A stretch of DNA of 50,089 bases, from contig JAUNVU010000007.1 of assembly GCA_030537525.1 (NCBI GenBank), positions 1 to 50,089 of the forward strand, written 5' to 3'. This document shows positions 18,242 through 27,286 of the stretch, piece by piece. A model generated the notes under the pieces. That model made no database searches and had not been told where the DNA came from. It saw only the letters and a list, made by a program, of their open reading frames with translations. The position numbers were made by a program, and so were the translations under genes. The first letter of the stretch is position 1, and the number at the start of each line of letters is the position of its first letter. This DNA is from Eubacteriales bacterium (GTDB lineage: Bacteria > Bacillota > Clostridia > Saccharofermentanales > DTU023).

Positions 18242-18828
18242 TAACGTATCTCCTTCTTGTTTTTCTGTATAAAGACTAGCATCTCAGTCAACTGATCCTC
18301 TAGATCACTTAAGACATTCTTCGCGTAACCCATAACATTGTCATGCACCTTATTGGCCTCTTGCTCTGCACGACTCATGATCTCATTAGCATGCTGCTTC
18401 GCTTGCTGACTGACCTCGTGCTCATCAATCATTCTGGTCATCTGCTGTTCAGCCTCTCGCATGATCTGCTCAGCCTCTTTCCTGGCTTCGGCGATCAATT
18501 GTCGGTTTTGCTGCAACAACCAGCGCGCCTGTCTGAGCTCTTCTGGCAACTCCTCACGCATGCTCCTTATCAAGAGATGAAGCTCTTCGCGTTCAACCAA
18601 GACTTGATCCGAAAAGGGCATTTTCTTGGCCTGAGCAAGGATGTTTTCCATCTGGTCAAGAAGTCCAAAGACTCCCTTCTCAACAACTTTCTCCTCAGTT
18701 GCTCTATTATCTATCCTGCGTCCAACTTCGTGGCTATGGCGACGTATAGGTGTAGTGTTTTGACTAGGCTGTCGGCGCTTCTCAAGCTGTGGGTAATCTG
18801 GCCTATCTTGGGTGAATTCCTGGTCCAT
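18241..18828 (-). CDS. Coiled-coil protein, DivIVA/ATPase-subunit-H-like
   Basis: 195 residues. About 45 basic, disordered residues are followed by a continuous heptad coiled coil (about 85-180), for example ARKEAEQIMREAEQQMTRMI and SQQAKQHANEIMSRAEQEAN. Proteins of this kind follow coaD in many Clostridia and are often annotated as ATPase or DivIVA-like on the basis of the coil alone. There is no P-loop, so ATPase activity is not supported. It starts 14 bp after coaD and overlaps ddl by one base. A structural role near the membrane or division site is possible from context only. Confidence 0.7.
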   Translation of the reverse strand: MDQEFTQDRPDYPQLEKRRQPSQNTTPIRRHSHEVGRRIDNRATEEKVVEKGVFGLLDQMENILAQAKKMPFSDQVLVEREELHLLIRSMREELPEELRQARWLLQQNRQLIAEARKEAEQIMREAEQQMTRMIDEHEVSQQAKQHANEIMSRAEQEANKVHDNVMGYAKNVLSDLEDQLTEMLVFIQKNKKEIR

Positions 18829-18842
18829 GCGAACTCCTCGTG

Positions 18843-19328
18843 CTAATTATTTAACTTATATAATTCCTGGCGATGGGCGGCCAGAACTCTTTCTGGAATA
18901 ATAGAGCTCAAATCGGCCTGACGTTCTGCCAGTTCACGGGCCAATGAGGAACTCATCCATGAAGACTCTGGTCGAGACAGAAGTAAGACTGTCTCTAATG
19001 ATGGGCAGAGCAGGCGATTTACCTCAGCCATACTCTGCTCGTAGAGTAAGTCATTAGTGTTTCTCAGGCCACGCAATACTGCATCGGCTTGGCTATCCCG
19101 AAAATAATCGGCTAGTAAGCCAGGGCATGTATCAACCTTTATTTTATCATAATTACTCAGAGCTGTGCGGGCAAAGGCTAGGCGCTCAGCCAGCGGATAA
19201 TAAGGCTCTTTATTGGCATTTTCTGCAAATAAAACCACTACCTCATCCGCCAGCTGAGCTGCTCTTAGCGTTAGCTCCAGATGCGCCTTGGTAAAGGGAT
19301 CAAAACTCCCAGGATAGATAATTTTCAT
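18843..19328 (-). CDS. coaD: Phosphopantetheine adenylyltransferase
   Basis: Fourth step of coenzyme A synthesis: ATP plus 4'-phosphopantetheine gives dephospho-CoA. 161 residues, the normal size. N-terminal MKIIYPGSFDPFTKAHLELT carries the nucleotidyltransferase signature, with His present but Ala in place of the usual Gly in the T-x-G-H motif. Other conserved segments are AVLRGLRNTNDLLYEQSMA and SSWMSSSLARELAERQADLS. An AGGAGG site inside the end of rsmD precedes the ATG; the genes overlap by 4 bp. rsmD-coaD pairing is standard in bacteria. Confidence 0.96.
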   Translation of the reverse strand: MKIIYPGSFDPFTKAHLELTLRAAQLADEVVVLFAENANKEPYYPLAERLAFARTALSNYDKIKVDTCPGLLADYFRDSQADAVLRGLRNTNDLLYEQSMAEVNRLLCPSLETVLLLSRPESSWMSSSLARELAERQADLSSIIPERVLAAHRQELYKLNN

Positions 19329-19864
19329 ATAATCCTCCTATGATAATTAAGCTTGGTTCTGCCGTATTTTTTAATCTTTTCTAGGCAAAAACCAGGTAAC
19401 TCCAGTATAGCTTCTTCGCTCTCCACAATAAGAAGACCACCCGTTTTTGTTAGCACTGGGGCTATTTTCTCTATAGTTCGCCAAGCTTCTGCGAAATGAG
19501 TCCAGGGTGGGTCCGCATAGACTATATCGAATAGACCAAGCTCGGGAGTCAGCTGCTCAACCCTTTTTTGTAGGTGCACGATGGCGCCGACCTCAGTCTT
19601 AATTAGGGCTAAATTTTGCTTGATAATTCGATTCGCCTGCCGATTATCTTCTACCAGAACTACTTTTTCTGCACCTCGACTGTAGGCTTCAAGACCTACC
19701 TGACCTGAACCAGCATATAGATCAAGGAAGCTCGCTCCATAAATTCTAAAATTTAGACTCGAAAATAGAGCCTCTTTGACGCGGTCGGATGTAGGGCGCG
19801 TTTGGTCTCCTCCAAGGCTATTTAGCTTCAAGCCTCGCCATTTTCCGCTGATAACTCTAGGCAC
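19325..19864 (-). CDS. rsmD: 16S rRNA (guanine(966)-N2)-methyltransferase RsmD
   Basis: Methylates G966 of 16S rRNA using S-adenosylmethionine. 179 residues. Start MPRVISGKWRGLKLNS and TRPTSDRVKEALFSSL are family signatures. SAM-binding motif I is FLDLYAGSGQVGLEAYSRGA and the catalytic motif is YADPPW. One base overlaps recG upstream (TAATG-like junction); 4 bp overlap coaD downstream. Confidence 0.95.
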   Translation of the reverse strand: MPRVISGKWRGLKLNSLGGDQTRPTSDRVKEALFSSLNFRIYGASFLDLYAGSGQVGLEAYSRGAEKVVLVEDNRQANRIIKQNLALIKTEVGAIVHLQKRVEQLTPELGLFDIVYADPPWTHFAEAWRTIEKIAPVLTKTGGLLIVESEEAILELPGFCLEKIKKYGRTKLNYHRRII

Positions 19865-21930
19865 TAGAGAGTCTCCCCCTGACGTAAATCTGGATAACGC
19901 ATTTCTATTAATGACTTTATTTTCGGATTATTAAGATTAAACTCTTTTAGAGCCAAGTCAACCGCTTTAATAATTTCCTCCTCAGCCAGGGCGTAAACCA
20001 ACTGTTGTTCATTTAAGCCATGTTGGCGCTCTCCAAAAAACTGACCTGGACCACGATTCTTAAGATCTCGCTCGGCTATCTCGAAACCGTCATCCGCCCG
20101 GCAGAGGAAGCGCAGACGCTCCCTGGCATCACCTTCAGCAATATCTGAGTGGAGTATGCAGAGACTGTCATAGTCACCTCGACCGACTCTACCTCTTAAT
20201 TGATGCAGTTGAGCAAGGCCGAAGCGCTCAGCATTTAGAATGAGTATTAGTGAAGCCTCTGGATTATCAATCCCAACTTCAATAACCGTTGTCGAGATCA
20301 ATAAGTCAATCGCTCCTGCGAGAAAATTGAGAATAATCTCACTCTTCTCTTCTCCTTTAAGCCTACCGTGCAGCAAACCAAGTCGATAATCTTTGAAACG
20401 TTTCTGCTTAAGTTCCTTGTATAGTACATCGGCAGCCTCGAGCTCACCTTCTTCGCTCTCGGCTAAGAGAGGACATACTATATACGCTTGCTCCTTATTT
20501 TGCAGACGACGTTCTATTAAATCGTAAACTCTGTCAAGGTCATTTGAGTTTACTGTATAGGTGTCGATTTTTGCACGACCGCCTGCCTTCTCATGTAGTC
20601 TTGAAATGTCCAAATCTGCATAGAGAATGAGCGCCAAGGTTCGTGGTATTGGTGTTGCCGACATAACTAGATTATGCGGTCGCTTTATCTGTTCAAGCGC
20701 TTGACTGCGTTGCTTGACTCCGAAACGATGCTGCTCGTCAGTTACAACTAGGCCAAGGTTTGCAAATTTTACATCATCTGCAAGCACTGCATGTGTTCCA
20801 ATTACCAATTTCTGCTCACCAGATGCTAATTTGTGAAGTATTTCTCTTCTTTCTTCTCCTTTAGTGGCAGCCGTCAACAAGACTGGTTCATATGGTGTAC
20901 CAGCAAGGAGAGTCGAGAGTTTCTCTTGGTGCTGGGTGGCAAGTACTGAAGTCGGCGCTAAAAGAGCAGTTTGAGCACCTGCTAAAACAGTGTAAAGCAT
21001 AGCTAGAAGAGCAACTAAAGTCTTGCCTGTCCCAACATCACCTTGCAAAAGCCTACTCATTGGCTGAGTCTTGCGAAGATCTGCAAAAATTTCGTTACAA
21101 GCTTGAACTTGTTCGGCTCTAGGTTTGAAAGGCAGACTGTCAACTATGTCTTTAAAATAAATCTTAGCCTCATCATCAAGGTCCAGTGCAGGTGCACTCT
21201 CATTTTGAATCCGCCTCTCCTTCAAAAGTTTCATGGCGGCTCCAAGATAGAATAATTCTGCAAAAGCAATGCGTCTTCTGGCAATATTTAATTCTTCACG
21301 ATCTCTTGGCTGATGAATCTTTTTGATCGCAAAGGACAGTTCAGCTAGCTGATAGCGCTCGCGCATGGACCTAGGCAAGGGGTCTTCTAATTGCAGCCAA
21401 AGTTCATCACAGACTAAGACTTGGTCAACTGTCTTTCTTATGAGATTTTGACTGAGACCCTCAGTGGCTGGATACACGGGGACCAGCGCCTGTGTAGACC
21501 AGTCTTCTGGCTTCATAAATTGCGGGTTTACAAGACTCTTAAAGAAGCCGCGAGCCTCAATCTTGCCATTAAAAAAATATTTTCTACCTACGATGAAGTC
21601 GCGTCTCAGCCAAAGCTGATTAAAATAGGTCAAAACCAAGGTACCGCTGCTATCTGCAATCTCCATCTGCCACCACTGTAGCCTACCTTTACGTCTGATA
21701 TTTGAAACGCTGATAATTTCAGCCTCAATCGTAGCTTGTTGGCCAGCTTGCAGGAGAGCTATCTCTGTGACTTCAGTCCAATCTATATAGGCTCTCGGAA
21801 TATGCGATAGTAAGTCTCCTACCTGCTCAATACCAAGTCGTCTAAAAGCTTGGCTGCGTTTGGCGGATATTCCATAAAGGCTGTCTATGGATTGTCTGCA
21901 GATTCCACTCTCAGTAAACTCAATAAACAC
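19864..21930 (-). CDS. recG: ATP-dependent DNA helicase RecG
   Basis: Branch-migrates stalled forks and Holliday junctions. 688 residues, normal. An N-terminal wedge/OB domain (about 60-165) precedes the SF2 motor. Walker A is LLQGDVGTGKTLVALLA, DEQH is in VVTDEQHRFGVKQRSQ, and later motifs are MSATPIPRTLALILYADLDI, GLLHGRLKGEEKSEII and QLRGRVGRGDYDSLC. The start is GTG, 2 bp after the stop of the HtrA-like gene; no strong ribosome-binding site is present, so translation is probably coupled. Confidence 0.96.
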   Translation of the reverse strand: MFIEFTESGICRQSIDSLYGISAKRSQAFRRLGIEQVGDLLSHIPRAYIDWTEVTEIALLQAGQQATIEAEIISVSNIRRKGRLQWWQMEIADSSGTLVLTYFNQLWLRRDFIVGRKYFFNGKIEARGFFKSLVNPQFMKPEDWSTQALVPVYPATEGLSQNLIRKTVDQVLVCDELWLQLEDPLPRSMRERYQLAELSFAIKKIHQPRDREELNIARRRIAFAELFYLGAAMKLLKERRIQNESAPALDLDDEAKIYFKDIVDSLPFKPRAEQVQACNEIFADLRKTQPMSRLLQGDVGTGKTLVALLAMLYTVLAGAQTALLAPTSVLATQHQEKLSTLLAGTPYEPVLLTAATKGEERREILHKLASGEQKLVIGTHAVLADDVKFANLGLVVTDEQHRFGVKQRSQALEQIKRPHNLVMSATPIPRTLALILYADLDISRLHEKAGGRAKIDTYTVNSNDLDRVYDLIERRLQNKEQAYIVCPLLAESEEGELEAADVLYKELKQKRFKDYRLGLLHGRLKGEEKSEIILNFLAGAIDLLISTTVIEVGIDNPEASLILILNAERFGLAQLHQLRGRVGRGDYDSLCILHSDIAEGDARERLRFLCRADDGFEIAERDLKNRGPGQFFGERQHGLNEQQLVYALAEEEIIKAVDLALKEFNLNNPKIKSLIEMRYPDLRQGETL

Positions 21931-21932
21931 GC

Positions 21933-23021
21933 TTAGCGACCCTTGATATAAATCTGATAATTTTTGAAATTACCATTTTCATCCATAACTTCAAGCTCTA
22001 GTAGATCACCTGGGTTAAGCTTTTCAAGAAGCTCAACAAACTGTATAGCACTTTTAATCTTTTGACCATTGGCTTCAACAATAATTTCTTGTTCATTTAG
22101 TCCAGCCACATAAGCGGGTGACTGACTATGAAGTTCGGCTATCATCAGGCCCTGCGGTAATTCATAGCGGCTGACCAACTGCTGATAGTATTCATCCTGG
22201 TAAAATGCTATACCAACGTAATTTTGCTCAAAAGCATGCTTTTCAACCTGCTCTTTCAGACGTTCTAAGGCAGCCTGTAAATCGGTGACTTCTGTAAAAT
22301 AAGCCCGACGATCTGTAGCATTCCGATTTTGTCTGTATATAGAAAAGCCGAGCAGCTGACCATCTGACTTTGCGATTACTGGACCAAATAATTGAGTCTT
22401 ATTAATCAAAATGTCGCTGGAAAAATAACTATTTCGCAAACCCGTTTCACTGATCAATGGCGGCAGCAGTAGGTCGATAACACCATAGTGACGCTGTGCT
22501 CTCGCAGTGAAGGGATTGGCTGTAGTTAGATGGATGAATTCTTCACCAAGTTCTGCAGGCCGATTTTCTGCCAAGTCTATAGCAGTACATTCCATAGGCT
22601 CCTTGCTCTTCAGGAGGGCGAGGTCTGATTCTAGATCGTAGGTCACTAAGTCGACTATTTGGTTTTTCTTAGCTAAAGGATCATAAATTTGAAGTTGAAC
22701 TCTATGACGTAAGGTATCTCCAGAAATGAAGCCCATCTTAATTGCAGAATAAAGACAGATAAATAAACCCTTAGAGTCTATTGCCAGGGCTGTAGCGCTC
22801 GTCCGTATGCGGTTAAAACCACGCGCGCTAGTCTGCACAAGTTCAAGAGTATAAAGTGATTGCTCAACTCTATCCACACTCTTCTTGTATTCCTCGTTTA
22901 AGCTTAAACCAAAATATTGTTCGAGCTGCTCGAAACTCTGCTGCAATGGTAAGCCTGCATTGGCGAAGAAAAAGAAAGTCAGTATCCAGCTGATGACACG
23001 CTGCCTAACATACATGGGCAT
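21933..23021 (-). CDS. HtrA/DegP-like protein with lost catalytic residues (pseudoprotease) plus PDZ domain
   Basis: 362 residues. An N-terminal signal anchor (about 9-24), a trypsin-like domain (about 65-230) and a C-terminal PDZ domain (about 265-360: VGIAFYQDEYYQQLVSRYEL, SPAYVAGLNEQEIIVEANGQ). The layout is that of HtrA. Aligned to HtrA, ICLYSAIK replaces the His-bearing ILTNNHVV (Ala 93 at the His position). ESDLALL keeps the Asp (133). TQLFGPV replaces GNSGGPL (Leu 211 at the Ser position). With His and Ser gone, it should not cleave peptide bonds but could still bind C-termini outside the membrane. It sits 20 bp after the sensor kinase gene, suggesting a role in envelope sensing. The fold call is good; the role is inference. 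Confidence 0.82.
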   Translation of the reverse strand: MPMYVRQRVISWILTFFFFANAGLPLQQSFEQLEQYFGLSLNEEYKKSVDRVEQSLYTLELVQTSARGFNRIRTSATALAIDSKGLFICLYSAIKMGFISGDTLRHRVQLQIYDPLAKKNQIVDLVTYDLESDLALLKSKEPMECTAIDLAENRPAELGEEFIHLTTANPFTARAQRHYGVIDLLLPPLISETGLRNSYFSSDILINKTQLFGPVIAKSDGQLLGFSIYRQNRNATDRRAYFTEVTDLQAALERLKEQVEKHAFEQNYVGIAFYQDEYYQQLVSRYELPQGLMIAELHSQSPAYVAGLNEQEIIVEANGQKIKSAIQFVELLEKLNPGDLLELEVMDENGNFKNYQIYIKGR

Positions 23022-23041
23022 ACCTCCATAATAAATAGATT

Positions 23042-24523
23042 TTACTCTGCTCCGAGAGCAAGTTCAAAAGAGAATGCAGCCCCGCCAAGCGTAGTTTCAA
23101 TGTATTGCAAATGCTCTCCATGGGCAGAAATGATCTGTCTTGCTATATATAAACCGAGACCTGAACCGTCACCTCCTCTGGATTTGTCGACCTTGTAAAA
23201 TCGCTTGAAAATAGCTTCTTGCTCGGCTTTTGCCACGCCCTCTCCACTATCCGCTACCGTGATTTCCAATTTGCCTGGGCTGTCGCCCAATTTAGTGGAT
23301 ATGAGGATCTGGCCACCCTTTGGTGTAAAACGAATAGCATTCGTCAAGAGATTGGTCAATACTCGATGAATTAACTGCGGATCCGCAACTACCTGACACT
23401 CACCATTTTCATCAGCATAGAAAAGCTCGTATGAAACATTCAAATCACAGTTTCTAAATTCCTGTTCAAGGAGACGCAAGACACGCATGATCTGCTCATT
23501 TATGTCATATGTTCTAGGTTCTATATTAGCCATTGCTTCTGCGAAACTGGAGTCCATCAGAGCTTGGACGAGACTCTGCATGCGCCGTGTTTCCTCAGCG
23601 ACTAAGTTTAGATAGTGGGCAGCTCTATCTTCGGGGATAGTACCGTCCAATAGCCCATTAACAAAGCCCTTAATACTAGTCAAGGGTGTCCTTAGGTCAT
23701 GAGAAATAGACGCCAAGAAGGATCTGCGCTCAGCCTCTTCTTCTGCGAGACTTGCGATCATGGAATTCATAGTCTGGGCCAAAACCGCCAAGTCGTCACC
23801 AGGCTTACCTTCGAAACCATAAACTCTAGCAGATAAATCACCACGGTAAACCGCATCTGCCGTCTGGGCCAGTGCCGCAATTGGTTGGCTCAGTTTCTTC
23901 GCTAAAAGTAAAGTTGCTAATGTTGCGAAAATTATCGCTATCCCAAGTGAAATAATTAATGTTTGGATGAGATGAGCTCCAGGTAATTCTTCAGGACTTA
24001 AATGCTTGTGGATAATGACCTCGCCAAGATAGGAACCTAGTTCATTCTCAATTGGTTCGGAATAGGAATACCAATTATTTTCCTCACTAAGACAGTGTGC
24101 AAATTGTTGTTCATAGGAAATTCCAAGACCCGAATGATTACGAAATTCAAGTGGTAGTATCAGGCCCTGCCTGCCACTCTCGAAAATTTCCATAGTCTTC
24201 TTCGGTAGAGCCGTGGCGTAGATGATCTCATGATGGGGATTGATAAGCCAGATAATAGAGTTAGTTGAGCGAGCAGAAAAACTCGCTAAACGTAGTAACT
24301 CGGCATTGCGAGCCTCGTCTTCAATCAGATACGGATCTCGATTGTATTCATCAGCGACAGCCTGTGCCGTCTTGCTTAGCTGCAATTCTAGTTGCTGCTT
24401 CGACAATCTATTAAAAATTAAAAGATAAGACAGACCAAAGACTGAGAAGATCAAGGCTAGGGTGACTGTCAATTGAATGAAGCTGCGGCGAAACAGCGAG
24501 CGACCTATTCTGGATTTCTTCAT
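23042..24523 (-). CDS. Sensor histidine kinase (HAMP-HisKA-HATPase)
   Basis: 493 residues. TM1 about 17-37, an extracellular sensor region about 38-187, TM2 about 188-208, HAMP about 209-265 (LSQPIAALAQTADAVYRGDL). The phosphoacceptor is in SISHDLRTPLTSIKGFVNGL. ATP-binding boxes are NLLTNAIRFTPKGG, VADSGEGVAKAEQE and GDGSGLGLYIARQI. The overlap with the response regulator gene (4 bp) makes them a cognate pair. The extracellular domain has no recognised ligand motif. Placement upstream of a dead HtrA and between division and wall genes suggests envelope stress as input. Confidence 0.95.
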   Translation of the reverse strand: MKKSRIGRSLFRRSFIQLTVTLALIFSVFGLSYLLIFNRLSKQQLELQLSKTAQAVADEYNRDPYLIEDEARNAELLRLASFSARSTNSIIWLINPHHEIIYATALPKKTMEIFESGRQGLILPLEFRNHSGLGISYEQQFAHCLSEENNWYSYSEPIENELGSYLGEVIIHKHLSPEELPGAHLIQTLIISLGIAIIFATLATLLLAKKLSQPIAALAQTADAVYRGDLSARVYGFEGKPGDDLAVLAQTMNSMIASLAEEEAERRSFLASISHDLRTPLTSIKGFVNGLLDGTIPEDRAAHYLNLVAEETRRMQSLVQALMDSSFAEAMANIEPRTYDINEQIMRVLRLLEQEFRNCDLNVSYELFYADENGECQVVADPQLIHRVLTNLLTNAIRFTPKGGQILISTKLGDSPGKLEITVADSGEGVAKAEQEAIFKRFYKVDKSRGGDGSGLGLYIARQIISAHGEHLQYIETTLGGAAFSFELALGAE

Positions 24524-25224
24524 AGCTTCACTCTATCAAGTCTATAACCCACTCCCCAGACTGTCTTGAGCTCCCAGTCGGGGTGCCCCATGACATCTAA
24601 CTTCTCACGTAGACGACGAATGTGCACGTCAACAGTTCTGGTATCACCGAAATAATTCACGCCCCAAACTGCATCTAACAGTTGCTCTCTGGTAAAAACA
24701 CGACCAGGGTATTTGATCATAAAAGCAATTAATTCAAATTCCTTTGGTGAAAGCTCTACTTCAAAACCCGCGACTGAACAGCGTTGCGCTAATTTGTCAA
24801 CTTGGAGACTGCCGAGCTCTAATACCTCTTCTACAACCTCTTGCTTGGGACTGAGCTCACCTCTCGCCCGTCGCAAGACGGCCTTAAGCCTGGCGATCAG
24901 TTCTTTGGCATCAAACGGCTTCTCGATATAGTCATCAGCTCCAAGCTCGAAACCAACAACCTTGTCCGTGGTATCTCCCTTTGCAGTCAGAATCAGAATT
25001 GGTATAGAGCTCTCCCGCCTGAGTTCACGCAAAACGTCAAAGCCAGATTTACCAGGCAGCATCAAGTCTAGCAATACAGCTGCTGGTTTATCACTACGAC
25101 AGGTCTCAAGAGCACTTTCTCCAGTCATCTCCGTGATCACGACAAAACCTTCCTTGACCAGATAAAGGCGCAGTAACTCGAGTATGTTGGGATCGTCATC
25201 AACTACTAATATCTTCAGCTGCAT
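24520..25224 (-). CDS. OmpR/PhoB-type response regulator
   Basis: 234 residues. Receiver domain (1-120) with acidic pocket VDDD, phosphoacceptor Asp in AVLLDLMLPGKSGFDVLREL, the Thr switch in ILILTAKGDTTDKV and the Lys in DYIEKPFDAKELIARLK. Winged-helix DNA-binding domain (about 135-232) with RVFTREQLLDAVWG and TRTVDVHIRRLREKL. Partner of the overlapping histidine kinase gene. Target promoters cannot be named. Confidence 0.96.
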   Translation of the reverse strand: MQLKILVVDDDPNILELLRLYLVKEGFVVITEMTGESALETCRSDKPAAVLLDLMLPGKSGFDVLRELRRESSIPILILTAKGDTTDKVVGFELGADDYIEKPFDAKELIARLKAVLRRARGELSPKQEVVEEVLELGSLQVDKLAQRCSVAGFEVELSPKEFELIAFMIKYPGRVFTREQLLDAVWGVNYFGDTRTVDVHIRRLREKLDVMGHPDWELKTVWGVGYRLDRVKL

Positions 25225-25233
25225 ATCTGGCTC

Positions 25234-25683
25234 CTAATGTTTAAGTGCCTCAAGCTCCGAAATGAAGGTATCGATATCTTGAAAATCTCTATAGACAGAG
25301 GCAAAGCGAATATAGGCCACTTCGTCGAGATCTCTTAAGCGCTTCAAAACTGCTTCACCAAGCTCTGTACTAGGCACCTCACGATTACCTTGATTAATGA
25401 AACCTTGCTCTATATCATCAACTACTGCTTCAATATCCTCACGACGAATCGGCCTTTTTTCAGAAGATTTTAGGATGCCTCGAATCAATTTCTCGCGATC
25501 GAAACTCTGTCTACTACCATCTTTCTTAATAACCATGAAACTTAATTTCTCTAGTTTCTCATAGGTCGTAAAGCGACGTTTGCAAGCCAGACATTCGCGG
25601 CGTCTTCTGATACATTCATTATCTTCTGTCGGGCGCGAGTCTATGACCTTGTCTTCAATCTCATAACAATAAGGACAACGCAT
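25234..25683 (-). CDS. nrdR: Transcriptional repressor NrdR
   Basis: Nucleotide-sensing repressor of ribonucleotide reductase genes. 149 residues. The N-terminal zinc ribbon has MRCPYCYE ... CIRRRRECLACKRRF, with four Cys, followed by TTYEKLE. An ATP-cone follows (about 48-138), starting FMVIKKDGSRQSFDREKLIR. No nrd genes or NrdR boxes are in the window. The AGGAGG of this gene starts only a few bases after the ftsZ terminator T-run. Confidence 0.96.
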   Translation of the reverse strand: MRCPYCYEIEDKVIDSRPTEDNECIRRRRECLACKRRFTTYEKLEKLSFMVIKKDGSRQSFDREKLIRGILKSSEKRPIRREDIEAVVDDIEQGFINQGNREVPSTELGEAVLKRLRDLDEVAYIRFASVYRDFQDIDTFISELEALKH

Positions 25684-25696
25684 GCTGACCTCCTAT

Positions 25697-25727
25697 AATA
25701 AAAAAAGCCGCATTAAATGGCGGCTTT
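25697..25727 (-). terminator. Intrinsic terminator after ftsZ
   Basis: Minus-strand stem AAAGCCGC/GCGGCTTT (25727-25720 with 25711-25704), 8-nt loop, followed by TTTTTTTATTATA. The T-run merges into the AGGAGG of nrdR. No promoter fits between the terminator and nrdR. Confidence 0.9.
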
Positions 25728-25749
25728 AAAAAATCCAATTAAGCTATAA

Positions 25750-27099
25750 CTAGTCCTCGAACTCTTCGTCATTGTCCTGTAGGAACCAGGGCAGAATACG
25801 ATTAGCTGATTTCTTGTCTGGCTTACTTTGTCTTCTCTGTCCTATCTGATCGGCATCCATAGTGGCATGCTCTTGACTCTGGCGAGTAGATTGACTGACC
25901 TTCTGAATCAGCTCGGCCATCTCACTATTTTCTCGCTTATTTGTTGCCCAAACTGATCGGTTCTCCTGAGGTCTGGCAGCGCCTAGACCGAAGCCAGCAT
26001 CTGTGCGATTATCCTGACGGACAGCCTGATTCCTCAAGAAGCCAGGTAGGTCTCCTCCCTGAGTACTGCTTGTAGGTTTGGCTGAAAAGCCCGGGGCGAA
26101 ACCAGTTTGATTGGTCTTCGGACGTGGCCTAGCCTCACCATCGAAGCCTGAGGCAATTACGGTAATCATGATTTCATCCTGCATATTTTCATCAATGACA
26201 GCACCGACAATGATATCAGCTTCAGGTGAAACAGCATCACGGACTACAGATGCTGCCTCATCAACCTCACGCATCTTCATGTCATGGCCACCAGTGAAAT
26301 TAATCAATACACCTCTGGCGCCATCAATGGTAGTGTCTAATAGCGGTGAATTGATAGCCTGGCGAATTGCCGTCGCTGCTCTGCTCTCACCAGCAGCCTG
26401 ACCAATACCCATGTGGCAGATGCCTGCATTAGTCATGACTCGTCTGACGTCTGCCAAGTCAAGGTTTATGAGTCCTGGCACTGCTACTAAATCTGAGATA
26501 GAAGAAACACCAAAGCGGAGTACACGATCAGCCAGGCTGAAAGCCTCATCAATTGAAGTATCATCTGAGGCGATCTCTAGAAGCTTGTCATTGGGTACGA
26601 TAACCAAGGAGTCAACATATTGTTCCATCTCCCTGATGCCACGTTCTGCATTCTGCGCTCTCCTGGCTCCTTCGAAGCGGAAGGGCCTAGTGACGACACC
26701 GACGGTTAGGATGTTCATGCGTCTGGCAATCTGGGCGACTACTGGTGCAGCACCAGTACCAGTTCCACCACCCATGCCAGCCGTAATAAAGAGCATATCT
26801 GTGCCCTCTATTGCCTGTTGGATCTCTTCTGCCGACTCCTCGGCAGCCTTCTGACCAACCTCGGGATTGGCGCCTGCACCAAGACCCCTAGTCACCTTCT
26901 CGCCGATTTGAATACGAATCTGCGCCTTACTTCTCTGCAGGCACTGATGATCCGTGTTGATTGCGATGAATTCAATGCCTTGAACGGCTGATTCAATCAT
27001 GCGGTCAACGGCATTACAACCGCCGCCGCCTACTCCAATTACTTTAATAGTGGCATAATGTTCGTCTTCCATTCCGAAGCCCATTTGATAATCTACCAA
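25750..27099 (-). CDS. ftsZ: Cell division protein FtsZ
   Basis: Tubulin-like GTPase forming the division ring. GTP-site features are [37 protein letters not shown] (tubulin signature) and [15 protein letters not shown]. The C-terminal part is unusually long: DLPGFLRN (about residue 350), which looks like the conserved C-terminal peptide, is followed by about 90 more residues. The protein then ends in a second similar motif, ILPWFLQ, plus an acidic tail. Start: a GTG at 27108 would overlap the Shine-Dalgarno. The TTG at 27099 has AGGAG 7 nt upstream, giving 449 residues, so I use that. No ftsA is adjacent. It has its own promoter (27154-27182) and a terminator. Confidence 0.97.
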   Translation of the reverse strand: MVDYQMGFGMEDEHYATIKVIGVGGGGCNAVDRMIESAVQGIEFIAINTDHQCLQRSKAQIRIQIGEKVTRGLGAGANPEVGQKAAEESAEEIQQAIEGTDMLFITAGMGGGTGTGAAPVVAQIARRMNILTVGVVTRPFRFEGARRAQNAERGIREMEQYVDSLVIVPNDKLLEIASDDTSIDEAFSLADRVLRFGVSSISDLVAVPGLINLDLADVRRVMTNAGICHMGIGQAAGESRAATAIRQAINSPLLDTTIDGARGVLINFTGGHDMKMREVDEAASVVRDAVSPEADIIVGAVIDENMQDEIMITVIASGFDGEARPRPKTNQTGFAPGFSAKPTSSTQGGDLPGFLRNQAVRQDNRTDAGFGLGAARPQENRSVWATNKRENSEMAELIQKVSQSTRQSQEHATMDADQIGQRRQSKPDKKSANRILPWFLQDNDEEFED

Positions 27100-27153
27100 A
27101 ACTACCACTCCTTTCCGTCCCTGCAGAGCTACTACAGAACTTGTCTAGGCTTG

Positions 27154-27182
27154 ATTTTAGGCTATTTACAGAGCTCTTACAA
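27154..27182 (-). promoter_or_regulatory. Promoter of ftsZ
   Basis: Minus-strand -35 TTGTAA (27177-27182), 17-bp spacer, -10 TAAAAT (27154-27159). It lies about 55 bp upstream of the ftsZ start, in the 187-bp gap after ftsQ. Spacing and boxes are good, allowing ftsZ to be expressed independently of the mraZ transcript. Confidence 0.65.
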
Positions 27183-27286
27183 GGACTTGTATTACAAGCA
27201 GATTGCAAAGAGCCTAAAAATTTATTTTATAAGATGTCGTCATGACATCAGCTTGTCAGTTCTTCGCCTTACAACTAGCTAAGAGA

